Shown: in pieces, positions 21,901-31,605 of the stretch | Layout: every line of letters starts with the position of its first letter | How positions within the stretch are numbered: the stretch's first letter is position 1 | Notes under the pieces: model-generated | Seen by the model: the letters and a program-made list of their open reading frames with translations, nothing else | Databases searched by the model: none | Told to the model about the DNA's origin: nothing | Program-made: the position numbers and the translations under genes | Assembly (NCBI RefSeq): GCF_963678635.1 | Contig: NC_087068.1 | Location: forward strand, 31,312,318-31,376,317 | Length of the DNA: 64,000 bases | Direction: 5' to 3' | Source: Symsagittifera roscoffensis | Taxonomy: Eukaryota > Xenacoelomorpha > Acoela > Convolutidae

Positions 21901-23600
21901 TCATTGTACCTGGAATGACAAAATTGAACCTTTATGACTCCTTGTCAGAGAATTTGTTTGTTACAAGTATGGTAGCCTATGATTTTAAAAAAATAGACAG
22001 CGAAGCTTATTTGATTGCCTATTTGATTATTTGACAAATCAGGAGCTCATTTTGTACTTGCTTTTAGCAGGGACCAATTAGCATACTCGCACTGGTTTTG
22101 TAGCTTCTTTCACAATTGGTTGAGAAAAATCTCTTTTTCATAGTGCATATGAAGGCCAGAATTGAAAAAAGCGCGTGATTATCAAGTGACTGAAACTTTG
22201 ATTGTATTTTTTATGTTAACTAAATTTTGATCCAATTTTTATATTTATTCGGGTTCAGATATTTTGATTGTATTTTTTGTGTTAACTAAATTCTGATCAT
22301 ATTTATATCTTCATTCGGGTTCAGATATTAAAGTCAATCTCCTATTGACATGATCCTAGGTCAACTGTAGAGTACGCTTAGATCATAAACTTCAATACCT
22401 CATAAGAAATGATGAGAAGAACTCGACTGCACGCGAATTGATGGAAGCCATCATCTTCAACTTCGGATAATACGTCATCAATGTCTTATGTGTTTTCTGA
22501 TCAATCAAGTTATGCATTCCTGATTGTGGAAAAGTATAGTCCAGTAAGTGGAAGTAGTCTACGTGAGCCAGTGTCTGGTTGCCCAGGACCAGCTCATCAA
22601 TTGACATTAGGCGATCTAGCAACACGCATACCGCGGGAGCCAGACTTTTGTTTGATATGTGGGGGAGCAAGATTTTGCTCCAGATCCTCAAACCGATTAC
22701 GGGATCTGTCATGATTGGCTGGGATAATGCCCAGATGACGACGTTGATCTTGGTGGCGATTGTGTTGGCAAACAGGCGTGATAAACTCTTGTGATGTTGC
22801 AGTACTGCTGTTTCTGGGAAAATTCTGCCGAGGAGCTGTAACATTACTTTATAGCCCCATGTCGTTGCCTGAGTGTGGGACTTGGAAACCAGTTCTGCCA
22901 GAACCAGTTCAAAACTCGTGCCGACTGCTGAGTCAGGCAGTGATTGGATGAAATGCTGAAGCACTTTTTCAACATTTTTAGGTAAGTTAGCCAGGGGTTC
23001 ACTAGACTCGAAAGATTTTGTTTCCCACCCTGCTATGTCTTGATGGGGTCTCTGGATATTTAGGAAAACTGCGAGAGAAAGACAACGCTTGACTTGATCT
23101 ACATCTGCCAAACTTTCGATTTCGGCTTTGATCGGTTCCGCTTTCAGCGCTGAGAAGTTAATCGAATAAGATAGCGATTTTACCTCTGGAGTTGACTTCT
23201 TCGGGACTGGTTTCTTTGTCCCAGCCCACTTTGAAGCTGTCTCAGAGGCGGTTGTTGTAAAGAAACTTATCGTCTCTCCAAATTTAGATTTGACAGAACC
23301 ATTTTTGACTAAGTCTTCTCCGGAAATGTACGAAGTCCCTTGTCTGCCTCGACCTCCGACCTTGCCGTTTTTGGTGCCACTTTTCTTTGCTCCATCTCCA
23401 CCTTCTATAAAATCATCAAACATCGTATTGCTCAATGGAATTGACGAGTTTCTATCTATGTTGTTGTTGAAGTTGACGCTTCCATTCTGCTTGGCAGTTG
23501 CTTTCGAATCACCCTGTCCATTTACATTGACCGATTTCGCCGACTTCTTTTTCGAAGATTTCGTTTCGTACTTTTGCCAGTTGGCGGAACTCTCGGCCAT
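15955..23600 (-). CDS. TMEM214: TMEM214, ER membrane protein
   Basis: Three minus-strand exons, 22399-23600, 21668-21909 and 15955-16529, join in frame (phases 2 and 1) to 672 aa, close to the ~690 aa usual for the family. TMEM214 is an ER membrane protein described as an anchor for caspase-4 activation in ER stress. The first ~140 residues are lysine, serine and asparagine-rich and disordered. Residues ~145-400 match the family core: SLSYSINFSALKAEPIKAEI, VVIWALSQPIMTDPVIGLRI, NKSLAPAVCVLLDRLMSID and DYFHLLDYTFPQSGMHN. Exon 2 (NENQCPEMLDELVHCL... FLVDLMARWEEVPEV) continues it. The single clear membrane segment is in exon 3 (GLFFKLFWLLVLITLCAFVE), followed by an amphipathic ER-side tail ending LELLRPYLK. 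An acceptor-like acttttag lies 6 bases before the ATG. Intron 2 (5.1 kb) houses a LINE and a dispersed repeat. Confidence 0.93.
15957..16625. repeat. Duplicated 3'-end sequence of TMEM214 on both sides of exon 3
   Basis: The last coding bases of TMEM214 (plus strand AAGCAATTCCAGATTGATG, ~15,973-15,991) recur at ~16,548-16,566 and ~16,577-16,595, with a further partial copy, just inside the intron. The neighbouring word CACCTGTACATTTTAC (15,811) also recurs as TACCTGTACATTTTAC (~16,611). Exon 3 is therefore bracketed by short direct repeats. Confidence 0.7.
16690..17240 (+). mobile_element. Foldback-like ~540 bp repeat (TGTTCCGACT ends)
   Basis: This is the best-preserved copy in this orientation. 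TGTTCCGACT at ~16,708 and AGTCGGAACA at ~17,193 are exact 10 bp inverted words. Just outside the right one is the hairpin TCAGGGCTTCGCCCTGA (~17,205-17,221). Inside are CCATTTTTGACGGAATTTTT and an inverted CGCGCGATATTTTTCGCGC motif (~16,945). It is non-coding. Copies lie at ~200, ~6,600, ~7,215, ~11,980 and ~30,640. The transposon class is not identified; no target duplication was found. Confidence 0.7.
17829..19851 (-). pseudogene. LINE reverse transcriptase, broken into several frames
   Basis: Pieces read on the minus strand: 19,420-19,851 (linker), 19,046-19,414 (IDFSKAFNRVDRKYMFQIL, then RGVRQGCPLSALLFILALEP), ~18,870-19,045 (the catalytic block AYADDLTVFTRADEV near 19,000), 18,616-18,873 (KVLGVVLGDPEL), 18,346-18,588 (LKGGVKLPSLQAHLLAAKI) and 17,829-18,251 (thumb and a CAFCMYEFENCTHLFESC zinc motif). 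Between 19,420 and 19,414 about 70 residues of the RT fingers are missing, judged from the family layout. Several frame changes follow, so no enzyme can be made. Confidence 0.85.
19852..20766 (-). pseudogene. LINE apurinic/apyrimidinic endonuclease domain
   Basis: This is a 304-aa open frame starting MKVLTWNCRGLDCPEKL. All hallmark APE blocks are present in order: NCRG (residue ~7), LQETQ (~38), GDLNSFPNH (~143), TRIDIIFSN (~206) and SDHQI (~229). The domain nicks target DNA to prime reverse transcription. A TAA at 19,852-19,854 is immediately followed, in the same frame, by the next open segment (19,851 downward), so one nonsense codon separates endonuclease from the RT part. The domain itself looks intact, but the element is dead. 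Confidence 0.85.
20732..21151 (-). pseudogene. LINE 5' ORF remnant with zinc-binding motif
   Basis: A 139-aa frame that overlaps the endonuclease start. It contains CEHCEKAGKRAKGHHVSYC (residues ~36-55), a CCHC-like or CCCC zinc-binding pattern typical of LINE ORF1 tails, followed by a Lys/Glu/Ser-rich stretch. The first ~25 residues lie in the 5' end shared with the deleted copy at 11.4 kb. The usual coiled coil and RNA-binding part of ORF1 are missing, so either the ORF is truncated or it is the N-terminal part of ORF2. Confidence 0.6.
22196..22330. repeat. Two tandem ~66 bp units in TMEM214 intron 1
   Basis: TTTGATTGTATTTTTTATG starts the first unit (~22,197) and TTTGATTGTATTTTTTGTG the second (~22,263). 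Both continue with GTTAACTAAATT and end in CGGGTTCAGATA. They differ by a few substitutions. Confidence 0.8.
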
Positions 23601-24380
23601 TTTAATCTAAAAGTTCCAAAATATAAGTCACACTTACTCAGCACTCTTCAATTTTGGAAGCTTCTTAATATCAAATTTGAAATGAAAATGAATATTTTGT
23701 TTCAAATTACCTTGATTATCAAACAAAACCGTTTTACATAATTTGGACAGCCTCCATTAGCATGAACGCATATGAACATTTATGCATCGAGGCTCACAAT
23801 ATAGGTTAAAATCCATCAAATCGTCGAGTGATAATCAAACTGGTTCATAAAACTGCAGCTTCGAAGGTTAAGCCAAAATAATTAAATTATTATTACAGCA
23901 ACGGCGGGAAGGAAGGGTTATTTCTCGCTATTTTCCCCACAAGATGTTCCAATAAGATTAGTATGCCATTCGGGTGGGTAACTTAGTGCAGCAAAACTAA
24001 TCTAAGGTAATTGTTAGATAGATATCAAAAACTGTAAGAAAACTCCGTTGAAGAACAATTGATTAAAATTGATGACCCTATCTCACTCATCACTCAAAAA
24101 CGGAAACTCTCTGGTTAATTCAGGCCAGTACTGCCGAAACACAAAAAAAATCCAACTCTATTCACCCTGTTCTGAAGCATACACTTCGAGCTTTCGGGTT
24201 CGGGATAGTCCTTACCCTACCCGACATTGGCCAGCTCGGTCCAGAAAAATGCACCATTTCCTCAAATCAATGACGTATAAAAAATTGTTCAGAGTTCAAG
24301 AAAAATTTCTATGAGCAAAATGATAATAACAATTAAGTGAGATCTTTCACTAATTTCATTACGAGGCCAAACTGCGCATT
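23601..24380. promoter_or_regulatory. Region upstream of TMEM214
   Basis: No gene seen. This should contain the TMEM214 promoter and any 5' UTR exon. An AG with a T-rich lead lies at ~23,607-23,608, 6 bases before the ATG; a matching donor-like GTAAGT-type sequence (minus strand gagtaagtg) lies ~30 bases further upstream but is too close to be its partner. Confidence 0.35.
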
Positions 24381-24745
24381 CTGTGCATTGTAAGCGGAAT
24401 CCGCAACAGTCACAGTCCAAAACCAAATTTGTCGCGGAATCCGCAACATTGCTACTTTTCTTTGATCTTCTCTCCGGTTTTCGATTCCACAAACAAATAC
24501 CTAAAACATTGTACCGCTCAAAATCGCTCCAAAATAGGCGAATTTGCGGAATCCGCAACTGTATCTGCGGAATCCAGAACAGTTTGTGGAATCCACAAAC
24601 AAATGACAAGACATTTGTATCGTTAAACTCAGCTGTTGCGGAATCCACAACTAAGTGGAATCCGCAAATTGTAAATGGAATCCGCAAATTGTAAAAGGAA
24701 ACCGCAAATTGTAAGTGGAGTCCGCATTTTGTTTGCGGATTCCAT
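24380..24745. repeat. Cluster of GCGGAATCCGC-type palindromic words
   Basis: At least ten copies of (T)GCGGAATCCGCAA or close variants (GTGGAATCCACAA, TGCGGATTCCA) fall within ~365 bp, at irregular 20-60 bp spacing. The core GCGGAATCCGC is near-palindromic, so the words read alike on both strands. The last copies (24,655-24,715) are tighter, with a ~20 bp AAATTGTAA(A/G)TGGAATCCGC period. It is not a CRISPR: units vary and spacers are related. Confidence 0.75.
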
Positions 24746-24799
24746 TTTTATATATGTTTATATGTAGTAACGTTTTAATTTATATCTTCTATTTACTCG

Positions 24800-25005
24800 T
24801 TGGTCACAAGCAAGTTCAATCTCAATTACTGCGTTAATCAGCTAGCAGTTGAAATACCTGTCAATCACAATTCCTGTCACCAAATTCGATCTCAATTCCT
24901 GTAACTTAACTTTGATCTCCATTCCTGTCAAACATACCAAACTTCGATCTCAATTCCGGTCAACCCAAATTTGATCTCAATTCCTGCCATCAATCTCAAT
25001 TCCTG
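24800..25005. repeat. Minisatellite of GATCTCAATTCCTGTCA-like units
   Basis: Eight or so imperfect copies with irregular ~25-35 bp spacing share the core ATCTCAATTCCTG. Examples are near 24,893, 24,946 and 24,973. It adjoins the palindrome cluster but has a different unit. Confidence 0.75.
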
Positions 25006-27062
25006 AAAAAAGAAAAAATTGAACAAACTATGAATTAAACTAGCATCAAAATTCATCAGTTCATTTCAATCAAAAAAAAATAATCAAAATAAAAATAAAA
25101 ACAACATTTTCCGGAACATATTTTTGTTTTTGAAAAATACCTTTATTTCAGCTGTAGTTGTTCAGGTTTTGTTAACTTTTTATCTAAAACGGATTTACTT
25201 ATATTAGTTTCTTTTACTAGATAATTTACTCCCTATGAGCAAACTACTTTAAATAGACAGTTTACTCCTTATGAGCAACTTCGACGGGCCGGCATAATTT
25301 TCAGAACATAACACATACTGCATGCAGTAAAAAGAATACGGCAAATTACGGTTAACTTAAAGAGCTCAAATAATAACAAATAGTTATAGCAACAAAAAGT
25401 AAACAGTTCAATTTGTTCATTGCAAGTCATTAAAAAATCCTGGGCGGCCTCGGCCATATTATGTCTGAATACTTCTCGGTAGCTTTCCTCGAGGGCATAT
25501 CTACCACGGCATGCATTTATATGGCATCGGATCGTGCTTATGAGGAAATCTCTGTGTTCGTTGAACTTGATCTCTGTGGAGAGATTTGATCAGTGTCCAG
25601 CTCTCGTTCGTTTTTAGCTGGCAACAAATCCCATTTTACCCCAAGCACAGAATCCAAAGATTGATGGCAACCAGAAAATTCCGATGTTATACTGCCCGAA
25701 AATTTAGCAGCACACTGTATGGATGATAAACTAATTGCCTTTCTGGTTATTGGTGTAGCTGGAACCAAAATGAAAGCTTGCCCTTTTTTTTTTTCTCATC
25801 AAGCCGACACATCTTTTTATTGCCGAAAACAACGCAAAAATTTGGCTATTTGGGTGAGTGATTTCACTCAGATCGCAGCTAATTTTGTTCTAAAACCTAG
25901 TACAAGAGAATAAATCATATTTGTTTTTGGAAAAACATCGAAAATGAAACAAACAGCTAAAAACCAAAACATTCTTCTGCAGCAAGCTCCGCCATAACAG
26001 AAGGCATGCTCACGCTGATATCCGCACTTTCGATGGAAATCACTCCAGCAGATGGTCGTTTCTTCGTGCAATCGATTTCAAATAATCGACACGGAACTTT
26101 TTTCCGGCGCGCAAGATAGTCGATCCTAGCTATATTCACAATTTAGAAAACGGGGTATAATAAGAATACGGTAAACTATAATACGATAATAAAAAGAATC
26201 AATTGCATCCGGAAATGCAGTATAAATTTTCAGGATATCAGATGAAATCGATGATCATATACATATTATCAGGATAGTTGGATGTGAATAATTAGTGGAT
26301 TAGTCACACACTTGATTAGTTACATGAAAATTTTACCTGTATTACACCGTTGATGCACAGAGCAAAAGTCAAGGTTGTGTAATTTTCTGGCGACTCGAAA
26401 TAATCAAGGCGACTCAAAAAATCTTACTGCCGTTTTTCCTCCTTGACCTTGAGCTCTGAGGGTTTTTGTTCGGGTCTAGGTTTCTCAGCATCCTTAATCG
26501 AGAGTTTTACGAAATTTCATCTGGCAGTGATTCTCCGACTCATTTCTTTGATTCGTCTTGTGACTAGTTTCTGAAACCAGAGTACTTAACGTAAAAACTA
26601 CCACCTCCTGATGGTCCATTCCCCGCAGTATCCTGGGGTTTGTCGACCAAACGAACTGTACACTGGGACACGAAAGGGTCGTTGATGATGACAATCACTT
26701 TTTTGACACTCCCAGCAGGTTCGAAAAAGACCATCGAGTCCCTGTGTAGCCGTCTGGGGTTGAACGATAGCTTCTCCATTCTCGAATTCCGCCTTCTGCT
26801 GCTGACACAACATCATTCTATTCGTGGAAATTTCTTATATTCCATGCTGCTGCATTTTCTTTTGTCTTCTGGGACGCTAAAGATGGCACTTCCCGGCCAA
26901 TCAGATCATTTAATTTTAACGCAACAATCGCTGATTAAAGATAAAATTACAGCCCTTTCACAGATGGAAGTGACGACATCGAAGAATTCTACTTTTTCCT
27001 TCACCCGAAAAGTTCTACGTAGCATGATGACATGGATGGAAGACTCCAATATGACTGAACTA
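25006..27062. other. Intergenic, no assigned gene
   Basis: Mostly AT-rich sequence with short low-quality frames. One minus-strand frame at 26,564-26,779 (71 aa, starting MEKLSFNPRRLHRDSMVFFE, with a run of valine-isoleucine beta-strand-like sequence) looks more protein-like than its surroundings. An acceptor-like tgtgtcag lies upstream near 26,807. I do not recognise it and cannot join it to other exons. It could equally be part of the decayed Gypsy element to its right. Confidence 0.3.
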
Positions 27063-28360
27063 TTATCAGTTGAAAGCGATTAAACAAGTCGATAGAACAC
27101 GTCGATTAAAGTGTTTTGCATACATTTTCAAGCGGCTGTTTGAATACGTTAGATCTGATACTTCTGTCTGCATCCAAATTTTAACCATTTCGATGTCCAC
27201 GTCCTATTGCTGTTCCACATTCAGGTCGGGTGGCTCTTTCTTCAGGTGCAGGTCCATATAAAACTCAGCTGATCTTGATATTCGACTGCATTCAGGGTTG
27301 TTTGCCTTGTCAACCGTAGCAACGTTTTCGGTTGTAACTTATTGTCGCTTTGGTTATCACTGTTTCTCCAGGTAGGCCTCGTTGAGTCTTAAGCTTTGCA
27401 AATTTACAATAAAGGCTTCATCGATTTCTTCAATATCAGATAATGCCTCTTCCAGAGATTCGACTAGATTAAGTGATGCACCCAGTACTCTTGCAGCTGA
27501 GTCGAAATATATTTCTCACAAGTTATTTTATCTGGAAGTTTCAACAATAGAGAGGCGGAGGGGCGTTTGCATTCGGAACAGAAATACTGCTGCGTAATTT
27601 GCTGTTCCACTTGTGTGTGCAACTATTATGTTAAAAGACAAGAGTCCATCGAGAAAATTTCACACTGATGGTGGTATTGTTTTTGCGTGGAAGAATTGTG
27701 TGAGTTCTATCAGTTAAAACGATTAAAACAATAGTACAAGTCGATTAAACTGTTCTGCATTTAATTTCAAGCGGCTGTTTGAATACATTAGATCTGATAC
27801 TTCTCCTTTCCGCGTCAAAGTTTTCACCATTTCGATGTCCACTTCCTATTGTTCCACATTCGGGTCGGGTGGTTCATTCTTTAAATGCAGGTCCTTATAA
27901 AGCTCCGCTGGATCTTGATAATCGACTGCATTGACATTTCGCCTTATCAACCGTACCATAGTTTTCGGTTGTAAATTATTGTCACTGTTTATCACTCTGT
28001 TTCTCCAGGTAGGCCTCGTAGAGTCTCAACCTTTGCAATTTTACAATAAGATATGAATCGATTTCTTCAATATCAGAGAATGCCTCTTCCATTGATTCGA
28101 CTAGATTAAGTGATGCATCCAAAACTCTTGCTTTTGAGTCGATATATGTTTCTGGCATTACTATTTTGTCTAGAAGTTTCAATAATAGAGAGGCGGAGGG
28201 GTCCGTTTGCAGTCGGGACAGAAAGTCTGCTGCCTAATTTGCTGTTCCCGGTGTGTGTGCAAATATTGTTTAAAGACAAAACTCTATCGAGAAATAAGCC
28301 ATACTGATGGTGGTATTGTTTTTTTGCTTGGAAGAATTGTGTGAGATTTCTATTATCAGT
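27063..28360. repeat. Tandem ~645 bp duplication inside the Gypsy remnant
   Basis: Paired landmarks: AAGCGGCTGTTTGAATACGT (27,132) with AAGCGGCTGTTTGAATACAT (27,770); TCCAGGTAGGCCTCGTTGAG (27,368) with TCCAGGTAGGCCTCGTAGAG (28,005); AGAGAGGCGGAGGGG (27,549 and 28,188). The copies differ at about one base in ten. A third partial start occurs at ~28,345. Confidence 0.85.
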
Positions 28361-29400
28361 TGATGCGATCACTGGTTTGGCTGATCTCTAGATGTAATGT
28401 GCGAAACGGTCCAATGCAAAATAGTGCTAGGAATTCTTTGTAATAGATAGAAAATTTCAATTGCGCCGTGCTGAACTATTGGCCAGCAAATGACACTGGT
28501 GAATACGTATAATCTCGCCATTGTTGTCTAGTTTGACGTCGTGTTCGACCATGAGAACGAATACCGTTCCATGATAGCTAGCATCGCATAAGCTTACATA
28601 TTGCAAACCAGGTTTTCGTAGGATTAGCGTCAATTTAGTTGCCTGTATTAGATCTGAGTTTAACGTTTCCAGGTTTCTATAGTGCTCGTCCGTTATGTCG
28701 AAATCTACCTGTTTCTTCAGCAGTCAGTAGCACGGTATCAATTTCTCGCCCAGGCTCGGCATGTACTTTTGAAAGAACTGAACAAAAGCAATCGGTCTCT
28801 TTACTTGTTCTACTGTTCGTGGCATTTTAATTTTTCTCAGGAACGCCGTTATCTTGGCTTCCTCAAGTGACAATCGTTTTAGTGTTACTATATTTCTTAG
28901 AACCTTCATTCTCTGAGTTTCTATTTAACATTTCTTTGGCGAAAGTTTTAGGCCTGACCTTAAAACACTTTCGATTCTCGTTTCAAGCGCAGGGTTAATT
29001 TCTTGAAAGCTGTTCACAGCACTTTGTATATCATCCCTGAACTGTGTACCCAGATCTGCCACTAAGCATCGTGGCATATGGAAGAACTAAATCCCGCGAC
29101 CGATTTACTTAGCCCATGGGCAGGGCATTTATATGCATAAGTTACCGACCCGAAAGTGAATGACAGGAGTTACACTGAAAGGTAATCAGCCACTTGCACA
29201 CAGTGATATGCTTCCGAGCAATTAATTTTTGTAAATAAGCTTTTTCCGGCACAGCAAAGTGGTTTGAGGCATCGGTCACATTTAAAATTGGGAAACTGCT
29301 ATTTAACTATTCCGTTTTATTGGAATGGTTTATTCATCTGAGGTCGAGCCACATCCACAGCTTCCCAGATGGCTTTCTATGTGCAAACAAGGTTTTTGGA
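27063..29400 (-). mobile_element. Decayed Ty3/Gypsy pol fragment with tandem duplication
   Basis: Read on the minus strand and ordered as in pol: an RT remnant (RKPSGKLWMWLDLR near 29,370; LRSGLKLSPKKC near 28,950), the RT-RNase H connection (MPRTVEQVKRP...FVQFFQKYMPSLGEKLIP, ~28,730-28,830), RNase H start (LCDASYHGTVFVLM, ~28,560), QLKFSIYYKEFLAL (~28,430), and DNRNLTQFFQAKKQYHH (~28,340). Multiple stops and frameshifts make it inactive. The DNRNLTQFFQ... part plus ~640 bp of following spacer is duplicated in tandem (27,063-27,715 and 27,708-28,360). No LTR was found. Confidence 0.8.
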
Positions 29401-30630
29401 ATGCGACAAGGTTTTTGTTAAACTAAAGTAATGCATGAGAATGCAAGTTCCACCATTAAGTCTTTCCTAAAATGGATTGGCGTGAGTGGCCCTCGTGTGT
29501 ACCAAGGACGGTCATGCTGGGTTTTTTAGCTTGATCTTTAACTCCGAGTTATAGCCCACGTTAAAAGGATGTTTCGTAAAACTGTCCGAATTTTTGACAA
29601 GCAAATGCTTTACTTCTGAGTTTTGGTCATTAGTCAATATTGAATTGTACCGCTGCAAATTGCTGAATAAGGTAAATCTTGGATATCGTTTTTTGGTTCA
29701 CTTTTCTCAAGGTTTCAAAAATGGCGGGTTTTATAATACATCTCCCGTTGATTGATAGGAAGGGAATTATGAGTATACTCACAGTTTATGAGTATGCACA
29801 CGGTGAATCATCTGAGCAAAATTTTGAGTCTGCAAAAATTGTTAACTAACGCACGACAATTATGAGTCTACATATTTGCTAAGTGACGCAAGCCAATTAT
29901 GACGCACTAACAGTACCAGTCAATTTGAAAAAAAAGAGAAATTCACTAACTAACATGCCTCATTTTATAGAGCAGACACATTTTAATTAACTAGTATACG
30001 AAATATTTTGTTGCGGGTCTCCTTCGCTACCTCTAAGCTACAGATCCAAGATACCTTGAACATAAATATAAATTGTAATATAATAGTCCTTGTGTTAATA
30101 TCCTTAGCATTGGCTTAGCATTAATAGCTGGTTATTGATCAAAATGAACACTAATATTTGCGACTTAAATTGGAAAAAAAAAGAGTTCATACTATCAAAC
30201 AGATTGTGCTTTGCTTGTGTAAAAAATCAGTAGAGTTATCTCTTGAATATCCTTGAAAACTAGCCTTAGAGTTTAGTTTGACCTTTCCAACCAAATGTTT
30301 TTAGAATATCGACCATCTAGCTCTTTAACGTCAAGGGTAAATTTTGTTGGAGGCTGAGTTTAGGCTTAATTTAATTTCTTTTAGAATTTCATTTGAATTG
30401 AAGAAAATCATTTGAAGTCTCGCTCATAGCATCCTGGGGCGAGGGGGGGGGGACTAGATAGGTGAAAATCGAGTGAATTGTCATTCAACCTTTTGAAGTG
30501 AAATTCAAAAAGTTGAAACTACTTAGGAAACAAACACAGCCAACTGACAGTTGGAAAAGAGTAGTGAAAGCAAGCAAACAACAAAAATTGACTTGTATCT
30601 TGAAAAAACGTGTACTTTTACTTTCGAACT
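29401..30630. other. Intergenic, no assigned content
   Basis: AT-rich. I see no gene. A G run lies at ~30,442-30,451. Short related words 'ttatgagt(a/c)ta' recur at 29,767-29,870 without a clear unit. Confidence 0.4.
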
Positions 30631-30632
30631 TA

Positions 30633-31175
30633 AAAAGAAACAAGACTGCTCGTATCAGGGTGAAGCCCTGAATGTTCCGACTGCCTTTTAAGGTTTCTGG
30701 AGCAGTAATAATATTTAAAAAATAAATTTAATAAAACAAAATGAATTTTTTTTCTCTAAAATTTGAATTTTTTTCTCTAAAATGTGAATTTTTTCATCCC
30801 CCCACACACCATATAAAGTACTAAAAGATAGATTTCGCTCTTTGTAACAAATAAAATATGGCAAAAAAGCTTCCTTCAACCAATTTGGAACGATTTCTAA
30901 GACGGATTAAATCTCCGCTTACGCGTTAATAGCGCGAAATATATCGCGCGTTAATTGTCCCAAATTGGCCAAAATGGCAATCTTTAAACCCCCATAACTT
31001 TACGAAAAATGATCACAGATGAAATATCTTTTCAAATTTAAGCTCAGGACAACAATACCTTTTGAATGATATAAAAAAATTCCGTCAAAAATGGCTAGTT
31101 AAAAAGTCGAAATTTGTCTGAAAAAAAAACCCACCCCGAGCGCAAATATTCCGTTACTTTCGTATCGAAAGTCGG
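30633..31175 (-). mobile_element. Foldback-like ~540 bp repeat, inverted copy
   Basis: Reverse orientation relative to the 16.7 kb copy. It starts with GAAACAAGACTGCTCGTATC, the hairpin TCAGGGTGAAGCCCTGA (~30,655), then TGTTCCGACTGCC, and ends CGTATCGAAAGTCGGAACA (~31,157-31,175). The interior (CCATAACTTTACGAAAAATG, ATGGCTAGTTAAAAAGTCG) matches the other copies closely, making this and the 16.7 kb copy the youngest pair here. Confidence 0.75.
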
Positions 31176-31605
31176 AACAAAAATATCTGCCCTTAAAGCT
31201 CTTTGAACTTCGCAACAAAAAGCTTCTATGACTTCTAAATATCAATCAGCTATATATTTGAAATATTATTATCAGCTTATGTCAACGGCAAATTTTCTCC
31301 CAATTTTGTGACTATCGTCAGATTATCGTATACCATCCACATCATATTTGTCGTTTCTGTACCAAAAAATTAATCTGGTAATGAAGTTGAATAATGAGGC
31401 TTTTGTTTTACCGCTTGATGAACCTTCCATTTGATTATCAGTCGTTTATTAAAAATGATTCACATAATCTATCAAAATTCCTTTATCTACAAAATAACAG
31501 CACTTATGCGTACAAACTGGCAAATGAAAACTTACTCAATACAAATACAAGAAAAAGAAGTCAGCCCCAGGAGGTACCTAATGGCTTCTTGAACAAAATG
31601 AAAAA

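Noticed and set aside
24380-24745. CRISPR-like repeat cluster
   Set aside because: Units are short, variable and palindromic, spacers are irregular and similar to each other, and the DNA is animal.
26640-27083. A 147-aa plus-strand frame
   Set aside because: No recognisable content; it runs into the antisense side of the decayed Gypsy element and has the look of a chance frame.
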